64,000 nucleotides of DNA from Pseudomonadales bacterium (GCA_002701845.1 NZXG01000040.1:62001-126000), one strand, 5' to 3'; shown: positions 17,345 to 26,988, numbered from the stretch's first letter. Numbers and translations: made by a program. Notes: generated by a model not told the origin, from the sequence alone.

Positions 17345-18826
17345 ATGTTTGTCGTGAACAGAGTTGAACCCTTTAGTCGGTGGAAAATGACACTGTGGCA
17401 GCAAGTGATGTTGCTGACGGTAACTTACGCTTTTTCGCGCGCTCTGCTTTTTTTGATGTCCGATATTTCTTTTGATCTTTCCGGCCTTGAGCATTTTTGG
17501 CAACTGCTGGATTTGCGTCTTTTGGAACGCGATTTATTATCTTCACTGTTTTATCTTCACAGCCAGCCGCCAATATTTAATTTGTTTACCGGTTTGGTTC
17601 TAAAACTTTTCCCCGAATCTTATCCTATCGTGTTTCAGTTCACCTTTTATGGCCTGAGCCTGCTGGCATATTGGGCGTTGTACAGGGCGATAGTGTGCCT
17701 GCAGTTATCAACAGTTAAAGCCTATTTGCTTGCTACCCTGTTTATGCTGCTGCCCTCAACTCTGCTGTATGAGAATTGGTTTTCTTACACATGGCTGGTC
17801 AGCTGTTTTTTGGGTTATTCAGCCTATATGCTGATAAAGTTCCAGATCACCGGAAGAATATACTTTTTAATGGTTTTTTTCGCTTTGCTGGTCGTTGTCT
17901 GTTGGACGAGATCGCTGTTCCATCTGGTATATGTGGTTGCTATTTCAATCCTGGTTCTGATCTTCGCCGGCAAAACGCAACGTTTGAAGATACTGTCATT
18001 AGCCCTGGTAGCGACCGTTTTAGTCGGGGCGCTGTACGTAAAGAACTTGGTGGTTTTTGACTTCTTTGGCGCCAGTAGTTGGGCGGGAATGAGCTTCTGG
18101 AAAATGACAAAATGTCAAAGTGAAGCGTTCTCAAGCCATCAAAAGCAGTTAGCGGAGATTGAAAACTTTTCGCCAATGGGATCTTACGAATTCGCTTTTG
18201 AGAGCGGATGGTTGAATAAGCCTGAGCTGGACCACCCGGCACTTAATCAAATTTACAAGTCCAGCGGGCACGTTAATATGAATCACCAGGGATATATTCC
18301 GGTGGCGGATGCTTACGGCCGGATATCGGTGATATGCCTGAAAGAAAACCCAACGGCATACCTGATTCGAACAATAGGGGCCTGGGGTGTATTTTCCAAG
18401 CCCTCCTGGGAGTATTTTTTTCTGGAAGCCCGGCGAGAAAAGATTCAGTTATATTTGGATGTGGTGACTCTTCAGAGCCTCCGGTTTTTCATTGAGAATC
18501 GCGTGTTGGGATTGCCGCGGCTCTTCGATTTTCCTTTGACGAGTCTGCTATTGATCCCGCTAACCTACGCGCTCATTACCGTGGTATATATTATCGGTTT
18601 GTTTCAAGTGCTCAGAGGTAAGCGGCCAAAGGAAAGTATGCTGCTTGATACTTTCCTGGTGGCCACGATGTGGTACGTTGGGGTGATTGGCAATTCTCTG
18701 GAATACGGAGAGAATAATCGATTCAGAGTGTGTGCCGGATTCCTTATTTATCTGGCGGCCATTCATTCACTCTTCAAGCTGCGTCATGGAATTGCCAAAC
18801 TCCAACAACGACGAAGCAAAAGTTAA
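17345..18826 (+). CDS. Polytopic membrane protein, GT-C/GT39-like
   Basis: This 493-residue protein has about ten to twelve hydrophobic helices. After the first helix come a loop with aspartates and glutamates (LLDLRLLERDLLSS) and FYLHSQPPIFNLFTGLVLKL, which recalls the HSQPPxFNL segment of dolichyl-phosphate-mannosyltransferase-like proteins. A periplasmic-type loop at ~225-340 contains few cysteines. The ATG at 17345 follows CAGGAG with good spacing. It is convergent with the secreted protein gene, overlapping it by four bases at the 3' end. A role as a periplasmic glycosyltransferase in the same pathway is inference. Confidence 0.55.
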   Translation: MFVVNRVEPFSRWKMTLWQQVMLLTVTYAFSRALLFLMSDISFDLSGLEHFWQLLDLRLLERDLLSSLFYLHSQPPIFNLFTGLVLKLFPESYPIVFQFTFYGLSLLAYWALYRAIVCLQLSTVKAYLLATLFMLLPSTLLYENWFSYTWLVSCFLGYSAYMLIKFQITGRIYFLMVFFALLVVVCWTRSLFHLVYVVAISILVLIFAGKTQRLKILSLALVATVLVGALYVKNLVVFDFFGASSWAGMSFWKMTKCQSEAFSSHQKQLAEIENFSPMGSYEFAFESGWLNKPELDHPALNQIYKSSGHVNMNHQGYIPVADAYGRISVICLKENPTAYLIRTIGAWGVFSKPSWEYFFLEARREKIQLYLDVVTLQSLRFFIENRVLGLPRLFDFPLTSLLLIPLTYALITVVYIIGLFQVLRGKRPKESMLLDTFLVATMWYVGVIGNSLEYGENNRFRVCAGFLIYLAAIHSLFKLRHGIAKLQQRRSKS

Positions 18827-20151
18827 GGTTTCTTTACGTCTATCTGAGACGGCGGAGCCGGGGGGGCTGCTGTAGCTGAGCCGCCGCCGCCAATGTTAAT
18901 TTTGTACGCCAGCACCGCCGGCAGTCCGCCAGCTTCCCCATTTTTGAAGTTCAGATAGACCATGTTGGTGGCGGGATCAAAGGCGCCGCCAATCATTTCG
19001 CGAAAACCGAGCGGCGTGTTGATTTTGCCATAGGCATAGGGCCTGACATCATAACGGGCCATTTCCCCGTTTTTCACTTTCACCAGGTCATTCACATCCC
19101 ACGCCCAATAGAAATTGTGCATATCGGATGCTTTGTAAGGGCAGTGGCCATAGCAGGTAAAACCAGTATCCTGGGTGATTTTGTAACCCAGGCCACTGTC
19201 GATGCCACCGGTGTTGCCAAAGGTCAAATAAGTACGGGTACCCGGAATAATAAATCCAATTTCTGCGCTGGAAACGTGGGTCCAAAGATCATTATTGCCC
19301 GTTCTGTTATATAAATAGTCATCAATATTAACATTCAAGTTGCTAGACCCGAGAGCATAGTCGAATGGGAAGTCTAGCAAAGGCGTTAGAGCAATATAGC
19401 TGGGTGAAGCGTTCGCAAGCCAGGGGCTTGTGGGGTCGAAAGCAAATGCGGAAGGACCAACACTATTGCGTGTAATGATGGGTTTGCCAGCACCATCGCC
19501 AGCGATGTAGGTCCCACCTAATCGGGACTGCCACTCCGAGGGGATGGGGGTGATCCAGCCAGTGGCATGTGCAGCTGCGGAAAAGCTGTGGAAACCGGAA
19601 ACTCCGGAGCCAGCCAGATCCGCGGCATTTTTTAACGCCAGGGTCGTATGCGAAACACCGCCACCGGCATCGTAGTACATATAGCCACTTACCAATAGCT
19701 GGCCACCTACGTACCCCATGCCTCCAATTCGGTCGACGCCCTGAGGGTTGCCAGTTGGCGCTCTGTTGATAACCTTGCTGAAGCTTTGAACAAATGGCGC
19801 CCGCTTAAAGTCCCCCGGGTTGCTGCTTTTCACCAATTCGGGGATTCTGAACTCGGCGATAGCCTGCTGGTAGGTGTGACCAACAGCAAATAGAGTGGTG
19901 CCGTCCGCACCTATTGCAATCGGGCCTTCCGCGTAGGCAATTTCGGAGGCTCCGTTAATGCCTAATTGAAACTTGAATCCGCCTGCATACTCCAGGTCAC
20001 TGGCCTGGAATAGCGGGAGTTCGCTGGGTGCGGTGGCGGCGATTGATGGGGCTGAGAAAAGCAAAGAAGTCATAACCCAAGACGCCACTACGGCGGCTTT
20101 CCCGCGAGGCGCGAATCGGGTGACGAATTTGGGGGCTGTCAAAGATGGCAT
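18823..20151 (-). CDS. Secreted protein of unrecognised family
   Basis: This 442-residue protein has a signal peptide in its first ~40 residues (basic start, VVASWVMTSLLFSAPSIA then AT). The mature part contains repeated glycine- and aromatic-rich strands (LEYAGGFKF, EGPIAIGADGTTLFAVGHT, RIGGMGYVGGQLLVSGYMYYD, SYIALTPLLDFPFDY), which suggest a beta-propeller-like fold. FTCYGHCPYK is its only cysteine pair. The C-terminus is a proline/alanine-rich tail ending in KKP. I do not recognise a catalytic motif. It lies between a GT-C protein and a GT4, so it may act on or bind the exported polymer. Confidence 0.6.
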   Translation of the reverse strand: MPSLTAPKFVTRFAPRGKAAVVASWVMTSLLFSAPSIAATAPSELPLFQASDLEYAGGFKFQLGINGASEIAYAEGPIAIGADGTTLFAVGHTYQQAIAEFRIPELVKSSNPGDFKRAPFVQSFSKVINRAPTGNPQGVDRIGGMGYVGGQLLVSGYMYYDAGGGVSHTTLALKNAADLAGSGVSGFHSFSAAAHATGWITPIPSEWQSRLGGTYIAGDGAGKPIITRNSVGPSAFAFDPTSPWLANASPSYIALTPLLDFPFDYALGSSNLNVNIDDYLYNRTGNNDLWTHVSSAEIGFIIPGTRTYLTFGNTGGIDSGLGYKITQDTGFTCYGHCPYKASDMHNFYWAWDVNDLVKVKNGEMARYDVRPYAYGKINTPLGFREMIGGAFDPATNMVYLNFKNGEAGGLPAVLAYKINIGGGGSATAAPPAPPSQIDVKKP

Positions 20152-20597
20152 GCTTATTGCTCCATGCTGCTGGGTAGACCTATCATGGATTGGATCATAG
20201 TCAATTCCAACGGGGCTTCCAAATGGAAACTACCGGAAAATACTTCAAGCGGGAGCATGTTCACACTATTATCTTGATCTGTCACCAGACTATGAAAAAC
20301 CCCCGGATTCACCCGCTGTTGAGGCAGTCGGGACGCCGGTAATCGGTTTCCTTTCATTGATTATAGATGCTAAGAGTGCACCGGGGTGCGACTTTCGGTA
20401 AAGTGGTTCGGGTCGGTATTGTTGGGGAGCAGCTATCAGTGGACAACTGCGTCCGGTTTTAATACACGACTGCCTTGTTAAATAAAATTATTCAATAAGT
20501 TTCAGGGCTGGGATAGCGCTAGCTTATTGTTTTCCTGCGGGCGCGGTTTACGGTCTGGGTGTGCCCCGATTTCAACTGGAGATCTGGAGTAAGTGAC
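20152..20597. other. Divergent intergenic region, 446 bases
   Basis: This separates the secreted-protein gene from the GT4. It is AT-rich around 20460-20500 (TTGTTA then AATAAAATTATT), which could hold a plus-strand promoter. A string CTGGGATAGCGCTAGCT at 20508-20524 has the ten-base GG-GC spacing of sigma-54 sites but a poor -12 half. No convincing small gene was found; a 67-codon minus-strand frame at 20154-20357 has no ribosome-binding site. Confidence 0.4.
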
Positions 20598-21707
20598 TTG
20601 ATTAACGTCGGATTTACAGAAGCCCATGGTATGGCCGCGGAACAGGCCAGCAACCCGCCGCGCAATATCAGTTACTCTTTTCTCGATACCGTCCGGTTTG
20701 GCTCTCCGATATTCAAAAGTCCCATCAAAGGATATATGAGTAAGTATGACGTTAGTGGCTGCGACATTATCGAATCTGTTATCAGTCCGGTAATTACTCA
20801 AAAACCTTGGGTTTATTCCTTGGCCTGTTATGAAGAGGCGCTGGCCTTTAGTTACTTTGGACTGCCGTCACCTAAGCAAATTAGGATGCCATTCATCGAA
20901 TGGCTGCTCGCCCGGGAAAATTGTAAAAAACTGGTGTTTTGGAGTCAGGCGGGCCTTAACACCATGAGCACCTATGGCGGAGTGTCTAACCCAGTCATCA
21001 AGGCGAAAGCCGAAGTGGTATACCCGGCCATTCGGGAAATAGAGCCGAACCGAGCCAAGGCCTCCGGAGACACCGTAAATATTCTGTTCAGCGGTGACTT
21101 TTTCAGGAAAGGCGGCATTAACGTGCTCGACGCCTTCGAGCGAATCCAGAGCAGGTCGGGAAAGGTTAAACTAAAGCTCTGCTCAGACGAGAGGATCGAC
21201 TTCAACACCGGGGATGAGACCCTACGCCGGGAAACTCTGCTGCGCATCGAAAAAAACCCCGATATATCAATGGGTAGAGTTCCCAGGGAGGTAATGTTAT
21301 CGGAGGTGCTACCGGCCACTGATATCTATCTTTTACCCACCTATAATGAGGCGTTCGGCTTCGCCATCCTGGAAGCCATGGCCTACGGGATTCCGGTTAT
21401 TTCCACCAATACCATGGCGATACCGGAAATCGTTACCGACCAGGAATCCGGGTTTCTGATCGACGTCAGCCAATATGACACGGAGCAGATGTTCAAGGGC
21501 TATTCGGTGGGTCGTTTGCCGGAGGACTTCAGAAATCATGTCACCAATGGGCTAAGCCAAGCCCTGGAACAGTTGCTTGACTCTCCGGCAAAGCGCCAAC
21601 AGATGGGCGAAGCGGGAGTGGAGGTGAGCAGAACCAGATTCTCATTCAAGACCCGCAACCAGCAGATGGGGCGAATCTACGAAGAGGCTATTGGCGCCTC
21701 TGGGTAA
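20598..21707 (+). CDS. GT4 glycosyltransferase
   Basis: This 369-residue GT-B protein has an unusual N-terminal domain (VGFTEAHGMAAEQASNPPRN, YSFLDTVRFGSPIF) and a standard C-terminal GT4 domain: VNILFSGDFFRKGGINVLDAF, then TDIYLLPTYNEAFGFAILEA with the E-x7-E element. The start is uncertain: TTG 20598 has GGAG about eight bases upstream, while GTG 20559 gives 13 more residues without a clear ribosome-binding site. It stands alone on the plus strand. Acceptor and donor cannot be told. Confidence 0.8.
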   Translation: MINVGFTEAHGMAAEQASNPPRNISYSFLDTVRFGSPIFKSPIKGYMSKYDVSGCDIIESVISPVITQKPWVYSLACYEEALAFSYFGLPSPKQIRMPFIEWLLARENCKKLVFWSQAGLNTMSTYGGVSNPVIKAKAEVVYPAIREIEPNRAKASGDTVNILFSGDFFRKGGINVLDAFERIQSRSGKVKLKLCSDERIDFNTGDETLRRETLLRIEKNPDISMGRVPREVMLSEVLPATDIYLLPTYNEAFGFAILEAMAYGIPVISTNTMAIPEIVTDQESGFLIDVSQYDTEQMFKGYSVGRLPEDFRNHVTNGLSQALEQLLDSPAKRQQMGEAGVEVSRTRFSFKTRNQQMGRIYEEAIGASG

Positions 21708-21940
21708 ATAATAACCAGGTGGCGGCTTTCGAAGCGGGCAGCAAAAGCAGGTATCCCGACTGCTTTGATCAGCTGTTCCAGGCGGCGATCGGGCTGCCTG
21801 TCACCTAAAAGCAGAGTCGGATCACAAACTGTAAATTTATCCTGAATGTGAGTCGGTTTATTGGACGTGAATCATAGCCAATACTGAGGCATCACTTATA
21901 ATTTGCGGTATTCAACAAAAGCATATAAAGGAGCGGCTCA
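21708..21940 (+). promoter_or_regulatory. Promoter region of the beta-helix gene
   Basis: A perfect TATAAT lies at 21897-21902, 38 bases before the ATG at 21941, and AAGGAG precedes the start codon. No good -35 hexamer sits 16-18 bases upstream. AAAGCAG at 21744-21750 pairs with CTGCTTT at 21760-21766; the hairpin has no T tract and may be chance. Confidence 0.4.
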
Positions 21941-23230
21941 ATGAAGCTTCCTGTTTGTGGGTTTCTCGCCCTTCTCATACCGGGTTTAGCGTTGGCAATG
22001 GAACCCTGCCTGCAAAGGGACTCTTTACCGCAACCCTCCGGCCCCATTATCGAAGTGGCATCCACGTCCGAACTGAACAGCGCAGTCGCGAATCTGAGCC
22101 CGGGCGACACCATCCGGCTGCAGCCAGGGACCTATCCGTTGTCTTCAACGCTGTATCTGCGAAAAAACAATGTGACTCTGTTTGGCGCCGGCGAGGATTG
22201 TGGCGACGTGGTGTTATCCGGTAACGGCATGGACAACGCCAACCACGGTAATGTTGTTCACGGCATCTGGTCAGACGCGCAAAACCTTACCATCATGAAT
22301 CTGACAATTCGTGACATCTATGAGCATGGCATAGTATTTAACTCGGGTGCGCAAGCGCCCCTTATCAGTAGCGTTGCCATTATCAATACCGGGACCCAAT
22401 TTATTAAGGCGAATCCCACCGGGTACAGCGTTGGTGTTGATGATGGGGTCGTTGAGAACTCCTTGTTTTGGTACGACAATGGTCCCGCCAAGACGGATCA
22501 TGGGGCTGGTGTGGGCTACTTCAATGGTATCGATGTGCACGGAGGCAGTAACTGGCGAATCAGCAACAACCGGTTTGAGAATTTTCATACACCGGATTCG
22601 GCTGTTAACCTCTGGAACCCCGCGATTCTGATGTGGAACGGTGCGTCGAACACGATTGCTGAAAACAATGTTTTTATAGACGTGGATCGTGCCATTGCAT
22701 TCGGCCTGGTGGATCGTTCCGAGGGCTTTGATCACCAGGGGGGGATTATCCGTAATAACATGATTTATAATCGACCTGGTTTGTTCTCGGCTAACAGAAA
22801 ATATAACTCTGACGCAGCCATCCTGGTGTGGAATTCGCCCAATACTGCTGTTGCACACAACACGATTCTTACCAGCGGCAACCTGAATAAGTCCATTGAA
22901 ATGCGGTTTAACAGCTCAGGAACGACTGTCGTAAATAATCTGCTTGATGCTCCCATTGGAGTGCGAAATGGCGGGACTTACAACGAAGCCGGCAACTTTG
23001 ACGGTGCTGATGCAGCAATGTTTGTTGACCCTCAGTCAGGCAATTTGCGGCTCAAAGAAGGGGCGCAGGAAGCAAGAGACCGAGTTGATTATAGCAGCTA
23101 TGCCCCAGAGGATATTGATGGCACCAGTAGGTCGGGGAATAACAATGTAGATGTCGGTGCGCACGAATTTGTCGGTACTGCACCTCCCATGCCTCCCAGT
23201 GATGTGCGCGCCATTGAAAGTAATGGTTGA
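21941..23230 (+). CDS. Secreted right-handed parallel beta-helix protein (polysaccharide lyase/epimerase-like)
   Basis: This 429-residue protein starts with a signal peptide (MKLPVCGFLALLIPGLALA). The mature part has the opening typical of pectate-lyase-fold proteins (ELNSAVANLSPGDTIRLQPG, TLYLRKNNVTLFGAG). Many coil repeats follow with asparagine ladders (ISNNRFENF, IAENNVFIDV, IRNNMIYN, VAHNTIL, VVNNLLDA). The last part (YSSYAPEDIDGTSR and VDVGAHEF) matches the C-terminal cap seen in many secreted beta-helix proteins. Alginate epimerases, chondroitinase B and pectate lyases share this fold. I cannot assign the active site, so lyase, epimerase or binding protein are all possible. It is monocistronic with an AAGGAG ribosome-binding site. 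Confidence 0.75.
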   Translation: MKLPVCGFLALLIPGLALAMEPCLQRDSLPQPSGPIIEVASTSELNSAVANLSPGDTIRLQPGTYPLSSTLYLRKNNVTLFGAGEDCGDVVLSGNGMDNANHGNVVHGIWSDAQNLTIMNLTIRDIYEHGIVFNSGAQAPLISSVAIINTGTQFIKANPTGYSVGVDDGVVENSLFWYDNGPAKTDHGAGVGYFNGIDVHGGSNWRISNNRFENFHTPDSAVNLWNPAILMWNGASNTIAENNVFIDVDRAIAFGLVDRSEGFDHQGGIIRNNMIYNRPGLFSANRKYNSDAAILVWNSPNTAVAHNTILTSGNLNKSIEMRFNSSGTTVVNNLLDAPIGVRNGGTYNEAGNFDGADAAMFVDPQSGNLRLKEGAQEARDRVDYSSYAPEDIDGTSRSGNNNVDVGAHEFVGTAPPMPPSDVRAIESNG

Positions 23231-23279
23231 TCTATAGTTCGCGAACTGAAGTCGTAAGATGGCTGAATCTTTCTGTCAT

Positions 23280-24284
23280 CTACTCGGCTTCAGCTCCCGG
23301 CTTTTTACCTAACACTGGAAAAATAACGCTCGCTATACTGAGTTTGGCAAGTTCCCGCCACTGCGGCAATGTGGTTCCGTATCGGAAGCTCTCCCTAAGG
23401 TGGTGGAATGACTTTTTTAGTTCATTACGGGAGCGATAAGCGTAGCTCAGATAGACGTGATTGCTGATCAGTTCCTTCTCTAGAATTTCTCGAGTGTTGG
23501 GTCGGGTACCGTATTGCTTCATGTAATGAGTGAAGTAGGCGATATGGTCCAGCGACATGTTGAGGAAGTTGTCAGCCCGGTTACTGGTAAGGCTCTGGGC
23601 ATGACGATGCCAGACACTGGTTTTTTCCGTAGAATAAGCAAATTTGGCGTTGCCCTTGATAACCAGGCTTACTGCGTAGTCCCTGTCACCAGAGCGTAGA
23701 ATTTCTTCATTGAAGCGTACCTCAGCGGTTGTCTGGCTCCTTATAATCATTGCCTGTAAATGAAGAAACGACTCCTCAATCAGAGCATTTGCCATATCGG
23801 ACTCAACGAGATAATAGCCACTACCCAGCTCCCGACTATCCAATTGCTTTGGATAACGCTTTATGGAGTACCAGTCACCCATATCCTGATTGGTTTCCAA
23901 CTCCACGATATCGAAGTTATAAAACACCACATCAGCTTCGGCGTGGTTGAGGAGAAAGTCTATACCCTTTTGGAGGTGATCCGGATACCAAAGATCATCG
24001 GCGTCCAGGAAGGCGATGAAGTTGCCTGTTGCATGGTCGAGTCCGGTATTCCGGGCCCCCGAAGGCCCTTTCGTATGGCGGTTGGAAAGCAACTTAACAC
24101 ATGGGCTTTGACCGGCGATTTCCGCTACTATTTGTCGGGTCTGGTCTTCGGAACCATCGTCTATTACAAGTACTTGCAACCGATCTGCGTACTTGGTTTG
24201 GTTCAGGATGCTGTCTAAAGCAGCGCCAATGTGGTCCTCAGCATTGTAGGCAGGTAACACTACGGAAATGGTAGGCTCAGTCAT
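23280..24284 (-). CDS. GT2 glycosyltransferase
   Basis: This 334-residue GT-A enzyme opens with ISVVLPAYNAEDHIGAALDS and has the nucleotide-binding VLVIDDGSEDQTRQIV and the metal-binding FIAFLDADDLWYPDHL. There is no membrane segment. It is convergent with the beta-helix gene and divergent from the next GT2 across 193 bases. It probably adds a sugar of the repeat unit in the cytoplasm; specificity is unknown. Confidence 0.87.
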   Translation of the reverse strand: MTEPTISVVLPAYNAEDHIGAALDSILNQTKYADRLQVLVIDDGSEDQTRQIVAEIAGQSPCVKLLSNRHTKGPSGARNTGLDHATGNFIAFLDADDLWYPDHLQKGIDFLLNHAEADVVFYNFDIVELETNQDMGDWYSIKRYPKQLDSRELGSGYYLVESDMANALIEESFLHLQAMIIRSQTTAEVRFNEEILRSGDRDYAVSLVIKGNAKFAYSTEKTSVWHRHAQSLTSNRADNFLNMSLDHIAYFTHYMKQYGTRPNTREILEKELISNHVYLSYAYRSRNELKKSFHHLRESFRYGTTLPQWRELAKLSIASVIFPVLGKKPGAEAE

Positions 24285-24477
24285 TGATGGGTCGCGCTTA
24301 TAGTGGCAGAAAGGTCCGTATAACGCCTGAAATCAAGGAGTTAATCCTAGCTAGTATAGAGTCTATGGGAAACTGAAGGCAAGGGTCGTTCCGGGCCTGG
24401 GGGCGCAATTGGTACCCGGCAAGGCGGGTGATATACTTGCCCGGATTTTGTTCGCTATTAGCGTTCGGGGTGAATAG

Positions 24478-25551
24478 ATGTCTGAAGGAAGTGAGGGTTC
24501 CCCAGGCGCGAAGCAGCCGAGGGTGACGGTGCTGATGTCGGTATATAACGGTGAAGCCTTTCTCTTGGCCTCCGTCCAATCAGTATTGGAGCAAACATTT
24601 GGGGATTTCGAGTTTCTGGTGATTGATGATGGGTCAACAGATGACAGCCTGGAAATTCTGCAGGGTATCCAGGATGGTCGCTTGCGTATTGTCAGGAATG
24701 AAGAAAATTTGGGGCTGATTCGGAGCTTGAACAAAGGAATAAATCTGGCAAGAGGTGAATATATTGCGAGGCATGATTGCGACGATTTAATGGCGACAGA
24801 GCGGTTGCACCATCAAGTGAGTTACCTGGATAGTCATTCCGATGTGGTGTTGGTCGGTACTTGGATGCAGCTAATTGATGCAAGAGATCAGCCTATTGAG
24901 CCCTGGTGTAATCCGCAGTCCGATGTGGAGATCAGGTGGGCGTCATTATTCAACGCGGCAGTGAGCCATCCTTCCTCCATGTATCGCACTGAATTGGCAC
25001 GGGCGCTGGGTGGTTACGCGGCTGAAAGTGTTCATGCGGAAGATTTTGATTTGTGGTCGCGAATGGCTGAGCATGGAGCCGTAGCAAATATTCCACTGAT
25101 TCTGGAATTCTATCGGATCCATGGTGAATCGGTATCGAAAAAGCATGAAGTTAAACAACTGCAGACCCGCTATGTAATTGCCAGTCGTAACATCCATCGG
25201 GTGATGGGTGATATAAGCTTTGAGCCCGCGCTGATGGAGTTGATCATTCAGACCAGGATGCCAGTGGACAGCTATGAATTAAAGCAAATGGTCTTGGGTT
25301 ATCAGAGCTTGGCGCAGGCTTTTTTTGTCAAGCACAATGTTAGGGAAATGCTTCAAAAGAAAATAAGAATGGACATCGTCGAGCGCCTTTCCTCTGCTTT
25401 TCAGCATGTAAGCTGGCAATCCAGAATTGAAGTTCTATTATCCTGTTGGACCAGCTTTCCAATGGATTTTTGGCTGCGGGGCAGGTTCTTGTCCCTGGTC
25501 TTCAATGATCAGTTCAAGCGAAATATCGCCCGACTGCTGGGTAAAGCGTGA
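24478..25551 (+). CDS. GT2 glycosyltransferase
   Basis: This 357-residue GT-A protein has VTVLMSVYNGEAFLLASVQS, FLVIDDGSTDDSLEIL and YIARHDCDDLMATERL (the DxD-type site reads DCDD). The middle keeps the GGYAAESVHAEDFDLWSRM helix typical of GT2 acceptor regions. The upstream gap has a TATACT-like string near 24432-24437. The ribosome-binding site is weak (GGGGTGA). It is followed 87 bases later by the polymerase gene and may share its transcript. Confidence 0.86.
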   Translation: MSEGSEGSPGAKQPRVTVLMSVYNGEAFLLASVQSVLEQTFGDFEFLVIDDGSTDDSLEILQGIQDGRLRIVRNEENLGLIRSLNKGINLARGEYIARHDCDDLMATERLHHQVSYLDSHSDVVLVGTWMQLIDARDQPIEPWCNPQSDVEIRWASLFNAAVSHPSSMYRTELARALGGYAAESVHAEDFDLWSRMAEHGAVANIPLILEFYRIHGESVSKKHEVKQLQTRYVIASRNIHRVMGDISFEPALMELIIQTRMPVDSYELKQMVLGYQSLAQAFFVKHNVREMLQKKIRMDIVERLSSAFQHVSWQSRIEVLLSCWTSFPMDFWLRGRFLSLVFNDQFKRNIARLLGKA

Positions 25552-25638
25552 CCGGCTGTGAAATCCGTTTTATTGCGTTTTGAAGCCTGAACCTTCAAGG
25601 GCTGTACGCACGGCAACTTAGCCAAAAGAGAGCAACTC

Positions 25639-26988
25639 ATGTTGAATCTGCTACTTTTTGTGACCACCTATATTAGCGGATTTTTGCTGGCTGTATTACA
25701 CAACCCGATTTGGGCTTTTCTGCTATATCAAGTTGTTTATTTCATGAACCCCTTGAATCGATGGTGGAGTGGGCCGTTGCCCGGGCTCAGCTATTCCATG
25801 TTTACGGTATTGCTGATGTTTGCAGTATTTGTAATAGAATATAAGCAGCACGCAAAGAACAAACTGCTAAAAGCTCCCCAGTTTAAATGGATGTATCTCA
25901 TCGCAGTTGGATACATCGTAGCTCAGGCTTATGCCTCTTTACCCGCTTTAAATCAGGAAGCAGCGACGAACTACATTAAGATGGTCATTATACTGTCAGT
26001 GGCGTATAAGCTTGTGGACACTGACATGAAACTGAGTGGTATTCTCTGGGCGTACATTGCCGGCGCCGGATATCTGGGGTTTTTAATATATCAGACCGGG
26101 CGTAATGCCGCCGGGCGAGTAGAGGGTGTGGGCACAGTGGATGCCCCGGATGCTAATGGCATTGCTGCCGCCATAGCGCCGTCATTGGTTTTGGCTTTGT
26201 ACTACTTCTGGATTAGCAAGAAGCTCTGGGCTCGAGGGTTGATCGTGTTGGCCGGAGCATTTATTGGTAATGCGATCGTGTTAATAAACAGTCGCGCTTC
26301 GTTTATTGCGGTGATAATTGGTGTGGGTTATTTCCTTCTTTATATGTTTTTCTCAAAGCATCAGCGAGACAAGCAGAAAGCCTCCGCCGTTATGGTAGTG
26401 TTACTTGGGTTGCTTGCTGCCTCGGTAGTCATCGATGAAACTGCCATAAATCGTTTCTTTTCCATCAAAGAACAGCAGCTGACTGAAGAGCAGGAGACCG
26501 GTGCAACGCGGGTATTCTTCTGGTTGGCTGCCATGGAAATGGTAAAAGACCATCCATTGGGTGCGGGTGCATTTGGCTTTGAGGCCCACGCGCCTGATTA
26601 TCTACCGCGGGATATGGACACAGGTGGCAGTCGAAACCGAAGTGTTCATTCCTCCTGGTTTGAGGCGCTCACAGATTTGGGGTTTCCTGGTATTTTCTTC
26701 CTGATCATGATGATAAAAGCCTGTTTTTGGTCTACCAGGAGAGCGAAGCGAGCGGTAGTGTCCAGGCAGGAGTACAACCAATATTATAAGGTGGTTGCTA
26801 TCGAGGCTGCTTTTATTACTTTTATTGTGGCGATGTCGTTTATGAATCGGTTTCGAGCGGAAATTCTTTATTGGTGCGTGTTGTTCACGGCCTGCGCCTA
26901 CAATATTTACGTGCTTAAGTACCAAAATCAGAGCATTCCAAAAAAACGACGCCCTTTATTGCGCACCGCAGATCACGCCACGGAATAA
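25639..26988 (+). CDS. O-antigen ligase/polymerase family membrane protein (Wzy/WaaL-type)
   Basis: This 449-residue protein has about ten to twelve hydrophobic helices. Its N-terminus (IWAFLLYQVVYFMNPLNRW) resembles the opening of the exosortase-A-associated putative O-glycosylation ligase family (TIGR03097). The large periplasmic loop between the late helices contains FLAAMEMVKDHPLGAGAFGF and SVHSSWFEALTDLGFPG, the Wzy_C/O-antigen-ligase signature. It may polymerise repeat units or transfer them to a carrier, lipid or protein. The 600 bases that follow have no gene. AGAGAG precedes the ATG at suitable distance. Confidence 0.82.
   Translation: MLNLLLFVTTYISGFLLAVLHNPIWAFLLYQVVYFMNPLNRWWSGPLPGLSYSMFTVLLMFAVFVIEYKQHAKNKLLKAPQFKWMYLIAVGYIVAQAYASLPALNQEAATNYIKMVIILSVAYKLVDTDMKLSGILWAYIAGAGYLGFLIYQTGRNAAGRVEGVGTVDAPDANGIAAAIAPSLVLALYYFWISKKLWARGLIVLAGAFIGNAIVLINSRASFIAVIIGVGYFLLYMFFSKHQRDKQKASAVMVVLLGLLAASVVIDETAINRFFSIKEQQLTEEQETGATRVFFWLAAMEMVKDHPLGAGAFGFEAHAPDYLPRDMDTGGSRNRSVHSSWFEALTDLGFPGIFFLIMMIKACFWSTRRAKRAVVSRQEYNQYYKVVAIEAAFITFIVAMSFMNRFRAEILYWCVLFTACAYNIYVLKYQNQSIPKKRRPLLRTADHATE

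Noticed and set aside
20154-20357. 67-codon minus-strand frame upstream of the secreted-protein gene
   Set aside because: No ribosome-binding site, no recognisable composition or motif, and it lies where the promoter of the next gene should be.
20508-20524. CTGGGATAGCGCTAGCT before the GT4 gene as a third sigma-54 site
   Set aside because: The GG-GC spacing is right, but the -12 half reads TAGC instead of TTGC and the -24 half has few matches. Strings this weak are expected by chance in several kilobases.
21744-21766. Hairpin after the GT4 gene as a terminator
   Set aside because: Seven base pairs with a nine-base loop and no T tract; kept only as a note in the promoter-region entry.
24425-24440. 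GGGTGATATACTTGC before the GT2 gene at 24478 as a sigma-54 site
   Set aside because: Only the -12 half fits; the -24 half has GG alone. The overlapping TATACT could equally be a sigma-70 -10.
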